62,329 nt of DNA from an uncultured beta proteobacterium (GTDB taxonomy: Bacteria; Pseudomonadota; Gammaproteobacteria; Burkholderiales; Burkholderiaceae_C): contig CAINUX010000254.1 in NCBI GenBank assembly GCA_903853895.1, positions 1-62,329 on the forward strand, in the 5' to 3' direction. This document shows, in pieces, positions 16,829-25,224 of this stretch (positions within the stretch are counted from its first letter, which is position 1; every line of letters begins with the position of its first letter). The position numbers and the translations under genes are program-made. The notes below the pieces were generated by a model, which was not told the DNA's origin, ran no database searches, and saw nothing but the letters and a program-made list of their open reading frames with translations.

Positions 16829-17395
16829 ATGAATACCTGTCTGATAGTGATCGATGTCCAAGAATCTTTTCGACACCGCCCGTTCTTTACGGAGCGGGAC
16901 CTGCCCGCCTACTTGGCCGCCCAAAACGCGCTGATCGAAGGCTGCGTGCAGCACGGTGTGCCGGTGGTGCGCATTTTTCACACCAGCGGCCCTCGCGCGG
17001 CCGACAATCCGTTTGCGCCCGAATCCGGCCAGATTCGCCCTTTGCAGGGACTGGTGGACTTTGACGCCGCCGCCACGTTCACCAAGAACCGCCACAGCGC
17101 GCTGGTGGGCACCGGCCTGGATGTCTGGCTGACCAGCAACAGCATTCAACGCCTCATCATCAGCGGAATTCGTACCGAACAGTGCTGCGAGACCACCACC
17201 CGCCACGCCTCCGACTTGGGTTGGAGTGTGGACTTTGTGCCCGACGCCACCCTGACCTTTGACATGGTTCAGCCCGATGGTCGCATCCTGGCCGCCACCG
17301 ACATCGTGACCCGCACCGCCACGGTGTTGGAGGGCCGTTTCGCCACGCTGTGCAGCGTGCCACAGGCACTTGAACGCGCATGCCCCAGCCCCTGA
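16829..17395 (+). CDS. Isochorismatase-family cysteine hydrolase
   Basis: The start at 16829 (MNTCLIVIDVQESF) is chosen over a TTG at 16814. The 188-aa protein shows the family triad: Asp in VIDVQESF, Lys in FTKNRHSAL and Cys in ISGIRTEQCCETT, with the usual cis-peptide region before the Cys. Members hydrolyse isochorismate, nicotinamide, N-carbamoyl amines or related compounds; the substrate is not evident. The next gene, a GlxA-type regulator, overlaps it by 16 nt, and this pairing suggests the regulator controls the hydrolase. Confidence 0.92.
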   Translation: MNTCLIVIDVQESFRHRPFFTERDLPAYLAAQNALIEGCVQHGVPVVRIFHTSGPRAADNPFAPESGQIRPLQGLVDFDAAATFTKNRHSALVGTGLDVWLTSNSIQRLIISGIRTEQCCETTTRHASDLGWSVDFVPDATLTFDMVQPDGRILAATDIVTRTATVLEGRFATLCSVPQALERACPSP

Positions 17396-18375
17396 TTCGC
17401 GTTGCGTTCGTTTTGCTCCCCAACAGCCTTGCATTGGACTGGGCGGGCCCGGCCGAGGCCCTGCGCATCGCCAACCAGCTGCTGCGCAGCCAGGGCCAGC
17501 CCGAGCGCTTTGCGCTTGAGTTCGTCGGGCCCAATCCGCAGGTCGTAAGTTCGGTCGGCCTGCAGCTGGCCGGTCTGCTGCCATTACCCACGCCGCCCAA
17601 CGCTCCACAGGCTCCCGATCTGCGACCGCTCTGGGTGGTGCTGATAGGCATGCCGGGTCAACGGATTCCGATTGACGAGCCCTCCACCGAGGCACTGCTG
17701 CACTGGCTGCGCGGCCTGCGCCTGGCCGCCGGGCAGGTGGAACTGGTCACCATCTGCGCTGGATCGGTGCTGGCCGCGCACGCCGGCCTGCTGGCTGGGC
17801 GGCGGGCCACCACCCACCACCAGCATCTGGACGAGTTACAACAGGTGGAGCCGCGCTGCGACGTGGTGGCCAACCGGGTGTTCGTAGAAGACGCGCCCGT
17901 ATACAGCAGCGCCGGGGTCACGACTGGCATTGATCTGGTCTTGCACCGCATCAGCGCCATGTGTGGCCCGGCGCTGGCTGCACAAGTGGCACAAACGATG
18001 GTGGTGGCGCTGCGCCGTGGCCCGAACGACCCTGAGTTGTCACCCTTTCTGGCCTACCGCGCGCACCTGCACCCGGCCCTGCATCGGGTACAGGACGCCG
18101 TCAGCCATTCGCCCGATACCAGTTGGACAGTTCCCGCCATGGCCGAGATCGCCCATACCTCACCACGCCACCTGACACGGCTGTTTCTGGAGCACGTTGG
18201 AGTTGCCCCCTTGCAATACTTGCGCCGTATTCGGCTGGCCGTGGCCCAAACCGCCTTGCAGTCTGGTCGCAACGTGACCCAGGCCGCAGAGATGGCAGGA
18301 TTCAGTTCCGATACCCAGTTGCGCCGTGCCTGGCACCAGTTTGCCCAAAGTGGCACGCCCTCAGGTCACCCATAG
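17380..18375 (+). CDS. GlxA-type transcriptional regulator (DJ-1/PfpI plus AraC HTH)
   Basis: A 331-aa protein. Residues ~5-190 form a DJ-1/PfpI (class I amidotransferase-like) domain with the elbow LVTICAGSVLAAHAGLL and the HHQHLDELQ region. Residues ~225-330 form an AraC HTH pair (MAEIAHTSPRHLTRLFLEHVG and AAEMAGFSSDTQLRRAW). Members of this class sense small nitrogenous metabolites and activate catabolic genes. The start overlaps the upstream isochorismatase by 16 nt, so the two are translated together. Confidence 0.92.
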   Translation: MPQPLIRVAFVLLPNSLALDWAGPAEALRIANQLLRSQGQPERFALEFVGPNPQVVSSVGLQLAGLLPLPTPPNAPQAPDLRPLWVVLIGMPGQRIPIDEPSTEALLHWLRGLRLAAGQVELVTICAGSVLAAHAGLLAGRRATTHHQHLDELQQVEPRCDVVANRVFVEDAPVYSSAGVTTGIDLVLHRISAMCGPALAAQVAQTMVVALRRGPNDPELSPFLAYRAHLHPALHRVQDAVSHSPDTSWTVPAMAEIAHTSPRHLTRLFLEHVGVAPLQYLRRIRLAVAQTALQSGRNVTQAAEMAGFSSDTQLRRAWHQFAQSGTPSGHP

Positions 18376-18520
18376 CATGGGACCACGCGTGGCTCGCCCC
18401 TGGGGTGGCGCCTTCGTTTTCTTCGCCCAGACGCGACTCGTCAAAACAGGTGTGGAATTTTCAGGCGCAATGCCTAGACTTGAGGTATCGGACCCGCTTG
18501 GCCCGAAACCGGAGAAGAGC

Positions 18521-18718
18521 ATGTTGCACGACTACCATACCCACTTCAAGCCTGTCGCCCTTGCCTTTGCAATCATCATGACCTTGGTCATCAACGGTTC
18601 CATGCTGATGCGCCTCGACGCGATGGCCCGGGAATCGGCCATGCAAATTACCTTGCCAACAGTTACCGTATTTGGAGTGAGCGTTACGCTGCCATCGGTC
18701 ACCGTAGTTGGCCATTAG
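18521..18718 (+). CDS. Small single-pass membrane protein with TLPxVTVxG repeats
   Basis: A 65-aa protein starting at ATG 18521 after a good ribosome site (GGAGAAG). One hydrophobic helix spans about residues 10-29 (PVALAFAIIMTLVINGSMLM). The C-terminal third consists of two near-copies of a nine-residue unit, ITLPTVTVFG and VTLPSVTVVG, ending in His. Small proteins with a single helix and an LPxVxVxG tail are seen in Burkholderiales, without known function. Nothing in the neighbourhood suggests one. Confidence 0.7.
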   Translation: MLHDYHTHFKPVALAFAIIMTLVINGSMLMRLDAMARESAMQITLPTVTVFGVSVTLPSVTVVGH

Positions 18719-18761
18719 GCTTGGTGCAACCGGCGCCAAATGGCTGAGGGCCGCCGAGGGT

Positions 18762-20051
18762 CTAAACCTCGCCGCGTACCATCCGCAGCAAACGCCCCAA
18801 AACGGCTGCACCATCTGCTCGCAGACCATTGTGTTCATACTCGTTGGTAACCCAGAGCCTGACATTCGGAACCAGCGCTGCCGTTTCCTCTGAGAACTCA
18901 CGGTGCACGTACATGTCGTCGGAGTACACGACCGCCGCCACCGGCACGGTGTTTTGCTGCAATCGCCCAACGTCGTAAAGGGCAGGCCACGCGTCTGTAT
19001 CCGCCAAAAGCTCCGCTGCCGCCCTGAGTGGTTGCAACTGCGTGTAGGCGTCGAACATCCACGGGTAGATCATCTCACCGGTAAACATCACTGGGGCAGG
19101 ACCTTGCAGCGCAAACTCGGGAAACTCGGCCTGCAAACGGTGGGCCGACCACTGGCTGGCTGCACCCTGGGTATAGCAGGCCTCGTGCAACAGCGAATAG
19201 ATCGGGTTCGTATCAAAGGTTTGCATGTGCTCCAGATGGAACAGAAAATTCCATTGCAGGTCAACGCCCCCATCACTGCGTGTCACGAAGGCCTCCTCCA
19301 GCAAATAGTGAACCGACTCAAAGCCGTCACTCATGCCAAACTGCAGCCCCAATTGCAGAAACCGCTGCGCAGTCAGTTGAGCGCCACTGGGCAATCGCAC
19401 GTTGTGTTGCAACAAATGGTCAATGATCTGGCGAACCCTCTCCACGTCGCCAGGGTAGCGCTGGTAGTACACGCGATTCTTGGCCAGCACACGTCGGTAG
19501 GTGGCTCTATACACATCATCTGCCGGGCGGAACAGTGACGGAATGCCACCGGTGATCAGCACTTCCTTGAGCCCTTCGGGTGCCGCGCTAAGGTACCGCA
19601 GGGCACAAAATCCGCCATAACTTTGCCCCAGAATGCTCCAGGGCGTGTGACCGGTCAGCTGCTGGCGAATAGCCTCCGCATCGCGCACGATGTTGTCTGC
19701 ACGGAAGTGCATCAGGTAGTCGGCCTGTGCCAGGGCATCGGTGAAGCCCGCCAGTGCCTGGGTCGTCACCGGTGTGGAACGCCCGGTACCCCGTTGATCC
19801 AGCAACAACACCCGGTAATCTTGCAGCGCGCGGCCCAACCACCCACTATTACTGCTGGGCCGCGGCGCACCCGACCCCGGACCACCCTGGAAGTACACCA
19901 AATACGGCTGGCTCGCATCTTCCTTGCCGGGGGCGATCACTTCGCGGGCATACACGCTGATGGCCTGTGCAGGATTGGAATAGTCCAGGGGTAGTTCAAA
20001 ACTGTGATCGCGCAGGATCAGTCCCGGGATGCGGTGGGTGGCGTGCAACAT
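18762..20051 (-). CDS. Alpha/beta-hydrolase, proline iminopeptidase-like (S33)
   Basis: A 429-aa alpha/beta hydrolase with the oxyanion segment FQGGPGSGAPRP, LLDQRGTGRSTPV, and the nucleophile elbow GQSYGGFCAL (Ser in G-Q-S-Y-G-G). Asp and His candidates are in VVYSDDMYVHREF and VTNEYEHNGLR near the C-terminus. Length and motifs fit prolyl aminopeptidases of family S33 that remove N-terminal proline. No signal peptide is seen, so it is cytoplasmic. It begins 2 nt after the stop of an exported M3 oligopeptidase, which suggests stepwise peptide breakdown. Confidence 0.9.
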   Translation of the reverse strand: MLHATHRIPGLILRDHSFELPLDYSNPAQAISVYAREVIAPGKEDASQPYLVYFQGGPGSGAPRPSSNSGWLGRALQDYRVLLLDQRGTGRSTPVTTQALAGFTDALAQADYLMHFRADNIVRDAEAIRQQLTGHTPWSILGQSYGGFCALRYLSAAPEGLKEVLITGGIPSLFRPADDVYRATYRRVLAKNRVYYQRYPGDVERVRQIIDHLLQHNVRLPSGAQLTAQRFLQLGLQFGMSDGFESVHYLLEEAFVTRSDGGVDLQWNFLFHLEHMQTFDTNPIYSLLHEACYTQGAASQWSAHRLQAEFPEFALQGPAPVMFTGEMIYPWMFDAYTQLQPLRAAAELLADTDAWPALYDVGRLQQNTVPVAAVVYSDDMYVHREFSEETAALVPNVRLWVTNEYEHNGLRADGAAVLGRLLRMVRGEV

Positions 20052-20053
20052 GT

Positions 20054-22030
20054 TTAGTGTCCCGTGATTTCCCTGAAAAACGCGTCAGGCGACGGTTTGC
20101 GCTGCAGGAACGCCTCCACCAGCTCAGACGGAGCACGCTCGCCACCGCGCTCCAAAATCAGCTTGCGGTAGCGTGCGCCCACCTGGGTATCCATCACGTT
20201 GGAACCATAGGCCGAACGCATGTCCAGTGCCACGACTTCCGACCACATATAGCCGTAATAGCCCGCTTGGTAGCCACCCATTACGTGGCCAAATGCGGCA
20301 GGTACCAAGGTACCGGCTTCATAACCCAGTGGAGTCTTGCCTTCCAGAGCGATCCAGGTCTGCATGGGATCCACCACCATCGACGTGTGCAAGGCCATGT
20401 CCCACGCCGCATAGAGGCGCTGGCGCCCATATTGAATGCCTTTGCCAAAAGCCCGTGAAGCGTTCATGCGCTCGATCAGCGTGACATCAATTGGCTTGCA
20501 GGTCGGGCACACCTGCGAAAACAAGGCGAGGGACTCAGGCCTGCGCGACCACTCTTCATACATCTGCGAAGGCGCTTCGACAAAGTCCCGCTTGACGCCG
20601 GTACCGGCGTTGAGCACATAGCGGGTGCGCGACAGCACCCCGTGCATGATGTGGCCAAATTCGTGGAACAGTGTCTCGAGTTCGTTCTGGTCAAAGCCGT
20701 CCCGGCTGAAGTTCGTTACCAGCACAGACACCGGCGTGCGCCCGCCCGCCAACGATACGCCTCGAACCGGAAATGCCGCGGCGTGCTTGTATTTGCCATC
20801 GCGCGGAAACAGGTCAAGATAGAAACTCGAAAGGTACTTGCCACTGGCGCTGTCAAACACATCGTAGCCACGCACATCGGACTGCCAGACCGGCAAATCC
20901 TTGTTGGGTTTGAACTGCACACCGTACAGGGTGCTGGTCACCTTCATCATCCAGTCAATCGTGGGATCGGTCGGAAACTGAATGCGAACGGCGTTCTGGT
21001 CCACGCTATAGCGCTGCTTCTTCAGACGCTGCTGGTAAAACAATACATCCCAACGCTTGAGGCTGGCATCCTTATCAGCAGTGAAAGCGACTTTCTCGGC
21101 GCGCAACTCGGCGAGTTCCCTTCGTTCCAGCGCCTCGACCTTGCCATGCACTTCGTCGAGGAATCGCGTCACTGCAGCGGCCGAGCCCGCCATCTTGCGC
21201 TTGATAGTCCAGTCCGCATAACTGGCGTCGCCCATCAACTGCGCCAGCTCCAGCCGCAGCTTCACCGCTTCGTCCAGCAGCGTCAAATTGGGTTGACCGC
21301 CACGGCTCTGAAATGCGCTCCAGTAGGCCTTGCGGGTGCTCTCCACCTGCACGTTACCCATGATGGCCTCGTATTCCGGGTAGTCCAGGCCAAACACAAA
21401 ATTGCCTTCGCCATCGCGTGCCCGATTGCTCAGCACCCCGGGTAAAACCCCCTGCAAGGCAGCTTCAGAAAAGGCCAGCTTGGTTGTAACGTCGCGCACA
21501 TTGCGGGAGAAGTCCTGGGAGAGCTTGTCCAGTCGTTCAAAAATGGCCTTGGCCCGCTCGCGTTTGGCCGCCGGCAGGCTTACACCACGCTCTTCAAAGT
21601 CATCCAGAATGCTTTGCCGCGCCATGGTGTCGATCGGATCGGTCGTGCGCAGCGCCTTGACCCGCTGGAACAAAGCTTCGCTTTGCAGGTATTCATTGGG
21701 CAGGGCAGACAGCAGCAGGTCACAGGCCTCGGCGGCCTTGCGCACCTCGGGGTCCGGACTGGTTTCGGACAACAATCCGATGGGCCCGCCAATGTCCTGC
21801 AAGCCCATGTCCAACACATTCCAGGCGTGCAAGACCGTCTTCACGTTGACGCTCTGTAGTGGCAAGGCCTTGAGCTTGGCCACGCGCTGACGTGCCTGGG
21901 CAATGCTCTTGTCGCACAGCTGGGGAATCTGCGCCGCAGTGGGTTGCGCGATCACTCCGCGTTGTGCGGCCAGAGCATGGGGTAAGAAACAAACGGCAAG
22001 GGCCGCGAGCGCTGTGGTGTGAAGCTTCAT
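20054..22030 (-). CDS. Exported M3-family zinc oligopeptidase
   Basis: The start at 22030 (MKLHTTALAALAVCFLPHALA) gives a Sec signal peptide and a 658-aa protein. The zinc motif is HEFGH in LETLFHEFGHIMHGVL, with the third ligand Glu expected in the DFVEAPSQMYEEW segment, as in thimet oligopeptidase and OpdA. The family cleaves short peptides. An exported form is less common than the cytoplasmic PrlC/OpdA type. A TATAAT box lies upstream at 22117-22122. It is co-transcribed with the S33 peptidase. Confidence 0.93.
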   Translation of the reverse strand: MKLHTTALAALAVCFLPHALAAQRGVIAQPTAAQIPQLCDKSIAQARQRVAKLKALPLQSVNVKTVLHAWNVLDMGLQDIGGPIGLLSETSPDPEVRKAAEACDLLLSALPNEYLQSEALFQRVKALRTTDPIDTMARQSILDDFEERGVSLPAAKRERAKAIFERLDKLSQDFSRNVRDVTTKLAFSEAALQGVLPGVLSNRARDGEGNFVFGLDYPEYEAIMGNVQVESTRKAYWSAFQSRGGQPNLTLLDEAVKLRLELAQLMGDASYADWTIKRKMAGSAAAVTRFLDEVHGKVEALERRELAELRAEKVAFTADKDASLKRWDVLFYQQRLKKQRYSVDQNAVRIQFPTDPTIDWMMKVTSTLYGVQFKPNKDLPVWQSDVRGYDVFDSASGKYLSSFYLDLFPRDGKYKHAAAFPVRGVSLAGGRTPVSVLVTNFSRDGFDQNELETLFHEFGHIMHGVLSRTRYVLNAGTGVKRDFVEAPSQMYEEWSRRPESLALFSQVCPTCKPIDVTLIERMNASRAFGKGIQYGRQRLYAAWDMALHTSMVVDPMQTWIALEGKTPLGYEAGTLVPAAFGHVMGGYQAGYYGYMWSEVVALDMRSAYGSNVMDTQVGARYRKLILERGGERAPSELVEAFLQRKPSPDAFFREITGH

Positions 22031-22116
22031 GGACAATCCTGAAATCGGGTTGAGTGTGGACTGGCCGGGTTGATCCGGCACGACCGCAACAGCCTTTTGG
22101 GTGCGCGGGCTGCGGG

Positions 22117-22122
22117 ATTATA
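22117..22122 (-). promoter_or_regulatory. Candidate -10 box of the M3/S33 peptidase operon
   Basis: TATAAT on the minus strand, 86 nt before the ATG at 22030, in the 110-bp gap after sirB1. A -35 element is not obvious. Confidence 0.4.
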
Positions 22123-22140
22123 GGCAGCGACCTGTCGCCC

Positions 22141-22986
22141 TCAGGATCGCCGCAACGCGTCCACCCAATCCGCAATGGCATCCAGATTGACACGGTCATC
22201 GGCGTGCACCAGATAGCACTCCAGATCCGCCAGAGCCTGCTCAATGTGGCCTAACTCGGCATGGGCAAGGCCACGGTCGCGGTACTCAGGCCACGATTCG
22301 GGCAACAGCACGACCAGACGCTCCTGCACCGCCAGCAGACGCGCCCAATCGCTTTGAGCCTTGTGAATCTCTTTCAGGTTGCGCAGCATGCGGGCAATGA
22401 TCTCGCGCGAAGGTGCCGTTTGCAGGTACAGGCCCAACGGCGTCTCCAGTTCGTCCACCAAGCCGCTGCGCTTGCGGTAGGGCTCCAACCGCTCAGACAA
22501 CTCTTCCCGGCTGAGCGACTTTCCGCTCAAAGGGTCAATCACGACCTGCCCCATCGGCAGATTCACCTTGACCAGAAAGTGCCCGGGGAACCCAACCCCG
22601 CGCACGGCCAAACCGAGGCCTTGGGCCAGCTCCATCCACAGCACTGCCAAGGCAATGGGGATGCCACGGCGGCTCTGCAGCAGGCGATGAATGAAACTGT
22701 TGTCGGGGTCGTAAAAGTCGTTGACGTTGCCAGCAAAAGCCAAGTCATGGAAGAAGAACTGGTTCAGGATGCGCAGCTTTTGCACCGGACCGCTGTCACT
22801 TGCCAGCCGTCGCCGCACGCGTTCCAACAGCTGGTCGACATCGCCCAAAACCGTCTGCACGTCCAATTCCGGATACTCGTCCTGGCCCAGGCTGACTGCG
22901 GCCTCAAACAGCGCAAAGTCGCCGTCGCTGCCGACCAGGGATGCAAAGTATTCAAGGGGCGTGGGCTGGTCAAAGGACAGGTTCAT
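22141..22986 (-). CDS. sirB1: SirB1-family transglutaminase-like/TPR protein
   Basis: The start at 22986 (MNLSFDQPTPLEYFASLVG) begins 20 nt after the murJ stop. The 281-aa protein matches the SirB1 (YchA) family: a transglutaminase-like N-terminal region containing DFYDPDNSFIHRLLQSRRGIPIALAVLW and GVGFPGHFLVKV, then a C-terminal TPR-like segment (RDRGLAHAELGHIEQALADL). The catalytic Cys of true transglutaminases is absent, as usual in this family. Function is not known. Confidence 0.88.
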   Translation of the reverse strand: MNLSFDQPTPLEYFASLVGSDGDFALFEAAVSLGQDEYPELDVQTVLGDVDQLLERVRRRLASDSGPVQKLRILNQFFFHDLAFAGNVNDFYDPDNSFIHRLLQSRRGIPIALAVLWMELAQGLGLAVRGVGFPGHFLVKVNLPMGQVVIDPLSGKSLSREELSERLEPYRKRSGLVDELETPLGLYLQTAPSREIIARMLRNLKEIHKAQSDWARLLAVQERLVVLLPESWPEYRDRGLAHAELGHIEQALADLECYLVHADDRVNLDAIADWVDALRRS

Positions 22987-23006
22987 GGCGTCAAGACATC
23001 CTGAAA

Positions 23007-24566
23007 TCAGCGCCGCAACAGCTGCCGTACCTTCACACCAGTGGCCCATATTGCTGCAAAATAGATAGCAATAGACCCAGATATCAAGAGGGCTAGAAGC
23101 CCTATTCGCTTAAGCTTTTCGGCCTTGAGGGCAAGCCATGGAAAGGCGCCATTGGCCCACATCAGAAACACCGCCAACAGGGCACTGGCCGCAATAACCT
23201 GCAACCCGAAGCGCGCCCAGCCGGGTCGTGGCACATAGGTGCCACTGCGCACCAGCCCCACCAGCAACCACAAGGCATTGACCATGGCACCGACACCAAT
23301 TGCCAGGGCCAGACCGGCATGCGCCAGCATCGGCACGAACAGCAGATTCAGACCTTGGGTAATGACCAGCACCGCGATACCGATCAGGGCTGGCGTGCGG
23401 ATGTTCTGACTCGCAAAATAGCCCGGCGTCAGCACCTTGATGGCAACCAGGCCCAGCAGACCCGCGCCGTAACCCATCAGCGCGGCGCTGGTCTGCACCA
23501 CATCCGCATCAGCGTATTTGCCATTGTGGAAGATCACTGCTACCAGGGGCTGCGCAAAGGTGATCAGAGCTACTGCGCTGGGCACGGCCATCAGCACCAC
23601 CAGACGCAAGCCCCAGTCAATCATCTCGGAAAACCTGTCGGCGTCGTTGGCGGCTTTAGCTGCCGCGAGTTGCGGCATCAGCACCACGCCCAGTGCCACG
23701 CCCAGCATGGCCGTAGGAAACTCCATCAGCAAACTAGCACTGGTAAGCCAGGATACTGAACCAACGGCCAAGTGCGAAGCAATTTGCGTGTTGATAATCA
23801 GTGAAATCTGGGCGACGCTAACACCGAGCAAGGCCGGCCCCATGAGATGCACGATGCGTTTGGTAGCAGGTTGCGCCCACGCCGCGCGGGCTGCTGCAAT
23901 ATTGAGCCGGATCTTCGGAGCCAAGCCCATGCGCCACATGGCCAGCAGGATGGCCCCAAGCTGCAACAATCCGCCCAGCATCACACCCACTGCCATGGCG
24001 TAAATCGGCTCAATACCCAACTGCTGGAACCACGGAGCACCCTGCCAGGCCGCCAGAATCATGGCCACATTGAGCAACACGGGAGTCGCGGCCGGAATGG
24101 CAAAATTTTTCCAGGTGTTAAGCACCCCCGCCCCCAGAGCAACCAGCGACATACAGGCGATGTAGGGGAACATCCAGCGTGTCATCAGCACCGCAGCGTC
24201 AAAACCCTCGGGCTTCAAGCCGCTGGCCAGCAAATAGACCAGGATGGGCGCACCCGCGACGCCAACTACACAGGTCAGCAAGAGTGCCATGGTAAGCAGG
24301 GTCGCAACGGAATTGATCAGCGCGTGGGTGGCCTCCTCGCCATCCGTCTCTTTGCTGCCGGCCAGCACCGGTACAAAGGCCTGGCTGAAGGCACCCTCTG
24401 CAAACATGCGGCGCAGCATATTGGGAATGCGAAACGCCACCCAAAAGGCGTCGGTCATGGCGCTTACGCCAAAGGTGGACGCCATCAGCAAATCGCGCAC
24501 CAGCCCGGTGATGCGCGACGCCAGGGTCAGCAGCGATACGATGGAGGCAGATTTGATGAGGCTCAC
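23007..24566 (-). CDS. murJ: Lipid II flippase
   Basis: About 14 membrane helices and the MurJ/MviN N-terminus (SLIKSASIVSLLTLASRITGLVRD) identify the flippase that moves lipid II across the inner membrane for peptidoglycan synthesis. The GTG at 24566 matches the conserved family start; an upstream ATG at 24608 would add 14 residues. Motifs include STFGVSAMTDAFWVAFRIPN and RRMFAEGAFSQAFVPVL. Residues about 487-505 of 519 are encoded by an antisense copy of the dispersed repeat, so the last helix (LLALLISGSIAIYFAAIW) is partly repeat-derived. The gene is divergent from rpsT. Confidence 0.95.
   Translation of the reverse strand: MSLIKSASIVSLLTLASRITGLVRDLLMASTFGVSAMTDAFWVAFRIPNMLRRMFAEGAFSQAFVPVLAGSKETDGEEATHALINSVATLLTMALLLTCVVGVAGAPILVYLLASGLKPEGFDAAVLMTRWMFPYIACMSLVALGAGVLNTWKNFAIPAATPVLLNVAMILAAWQGAPWFQQLGIEPIYAMAVGVMLGGLLQLGAILLAMWRMGLAPKIRLNIAAARAAWAQPATKRIVHLMGPALLGVSVAQISLIINTQIASHLAVGSVSWLTSASLLMEFPTAMLGVALGVVLMPQLAAAKAANDADRFSEMIDWGLRLVVLMAVPSAVALITFAQPLVAVIFHNGKYADADVVQTSAALMGYGAGLLGLVAIKVLTPGYFASQNIRTPALIGIAVLVITQGLNLLFVPMLAHAGLALAIGVGAMVNALWLLVGLVRSGTYVPRPGWARFGLQVIAASALLAVFLMWANGAFPWLALKAEKLKRIGLLALLISGSIAIYFAAIWATGVKVRQLLRR
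23053..23108 (+). repeat. Dispersed ~55-bp repeat, copy D (inside murJ, antisense)
   Basis: GCTGCAAAATAGATAGCAAT, then ATCAAGAGGGCTAGAAGCCC. It lies within the 3' end of murJ on the opposite strand and is translated as part of its last membrane helix. Confidence 0.7.
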
Positions 24567-24757
24567 GGGGGCGAGTGTAGCCCGCAGCGCCTTGAATTTC
24601 ACCCTCATAAGTCATCCCCACTCTATCCACTCCCCTCGGCCTTGGCCGTAATTCCGTATTCGGCGCAACAAAAACAATCCGGCTGTTCAACAGCTCCCCC
24701 TCGCCCGACGGGGGAGAAGGGGCTGGGGAAGTGGGGAGTCAAAAACGGCAGAAGTGC

Positions 24758-24763
24758 TACAAT
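24758..24763 (+). promoter_or_regulatory. Candidate -10 box of rpsT
   Basis: TACAAT inside GTGCTACAATTGCGGGC, 45 nt before the rpsT ATG; the GCGGGC that follows could be the discriminator of a stringently controlled promoter. This is a motif-based inference. Confidence 0.45.
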
Positions 24764-24808
24764 TGCGGGCTTTGCTGGCATCATCCTCAGACACAAGGAA
24801 CTATTACT

Positions 24809-25108
24809 ATGGCATCTACAAAACCCAAGAAAAAGAACCCACGCCTGGCGTCGGGCCGTAAACGCGTCCGTCAGGACGTCAAAATCAATGCAGCAAACAC
24901 TTCTTTGCGTTCCAAGTACCGTACTGCGGTCAAAAACGTTGAGAAGGCAGTTCTGGCCGGTGACAAGACCAAGGCCACTGAACTGTTTGCGAAGATGCAA
25001 GCCGTGGTTGACACCGTGGCCGACAAGGGCATCTTCCATAAGAATAAGGCAGCTCGCGACAAGAGCCGTCTGTCGACCAAGGTGAAAGCCCTGGCCGTCG
25101 CAGCTTAA
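24809..25108 (+). CDS. rpsT: 30S ribosomal protein S20
   Basis: A 99-aa, Lys/Arg-rich protein with the S20 N-terminus ([19 protein letters not shown]) and conserved segments [17 protein letters not shown] and [14 protein letters not shown]. It binds 16S rRNA. It has an AAGGAA ribosome site 10 nt upstream, stands alone with its own promoter, and is closed by a strong terminator at 25188-25217. The divergent murJ-rpsT arrangement is common in this group. Confidence 0.97.
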   Translation: MASTKPKKKNPRLASGRKRVRQDVKINAANTSLRSKYRTAVKNVEKAVLAGDKTKATELFAKMQAVVDTVADKGIFHKNKAARDKSRLSTKVKALAVAA

Positions 25109-25187
25109 ACCTGCAGCCTAAAATTTAGGCACATCGCACAGACCTTTCGGGGTCTGCCGTTTGCACCGGGTGCGCTGCCAGCAAAGC

Positions 25188-25217
25188 AAAAAAGCCGTTC
25201 GATTGAACGGCTTTTTT
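25188..25217. terminator. Bidirectional rho-independent terminator
   Basis: AAAAAA-GCCGTTC-GATT-GAACGGC-TTTTTT: a 7-bp stem flanked by A and T runs. It serves rpsT on the plus strand and the EamA gene, whose stop is at 25225, on the minus strand. A smaller hairpin, CAGACC...GGTCTG, precedes it at about 25139-25156. Confidence 0.93.
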
Positions 25218-25224
25218 GTTGGCT

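Noticed and set aside
22141..22986. SirB1-like protein as an active transglutaminase or protease
   Set aside because: The catalytic Cys of the transglutaminase core is not present at the expected place. The family is considered non-catalytic or unknown.
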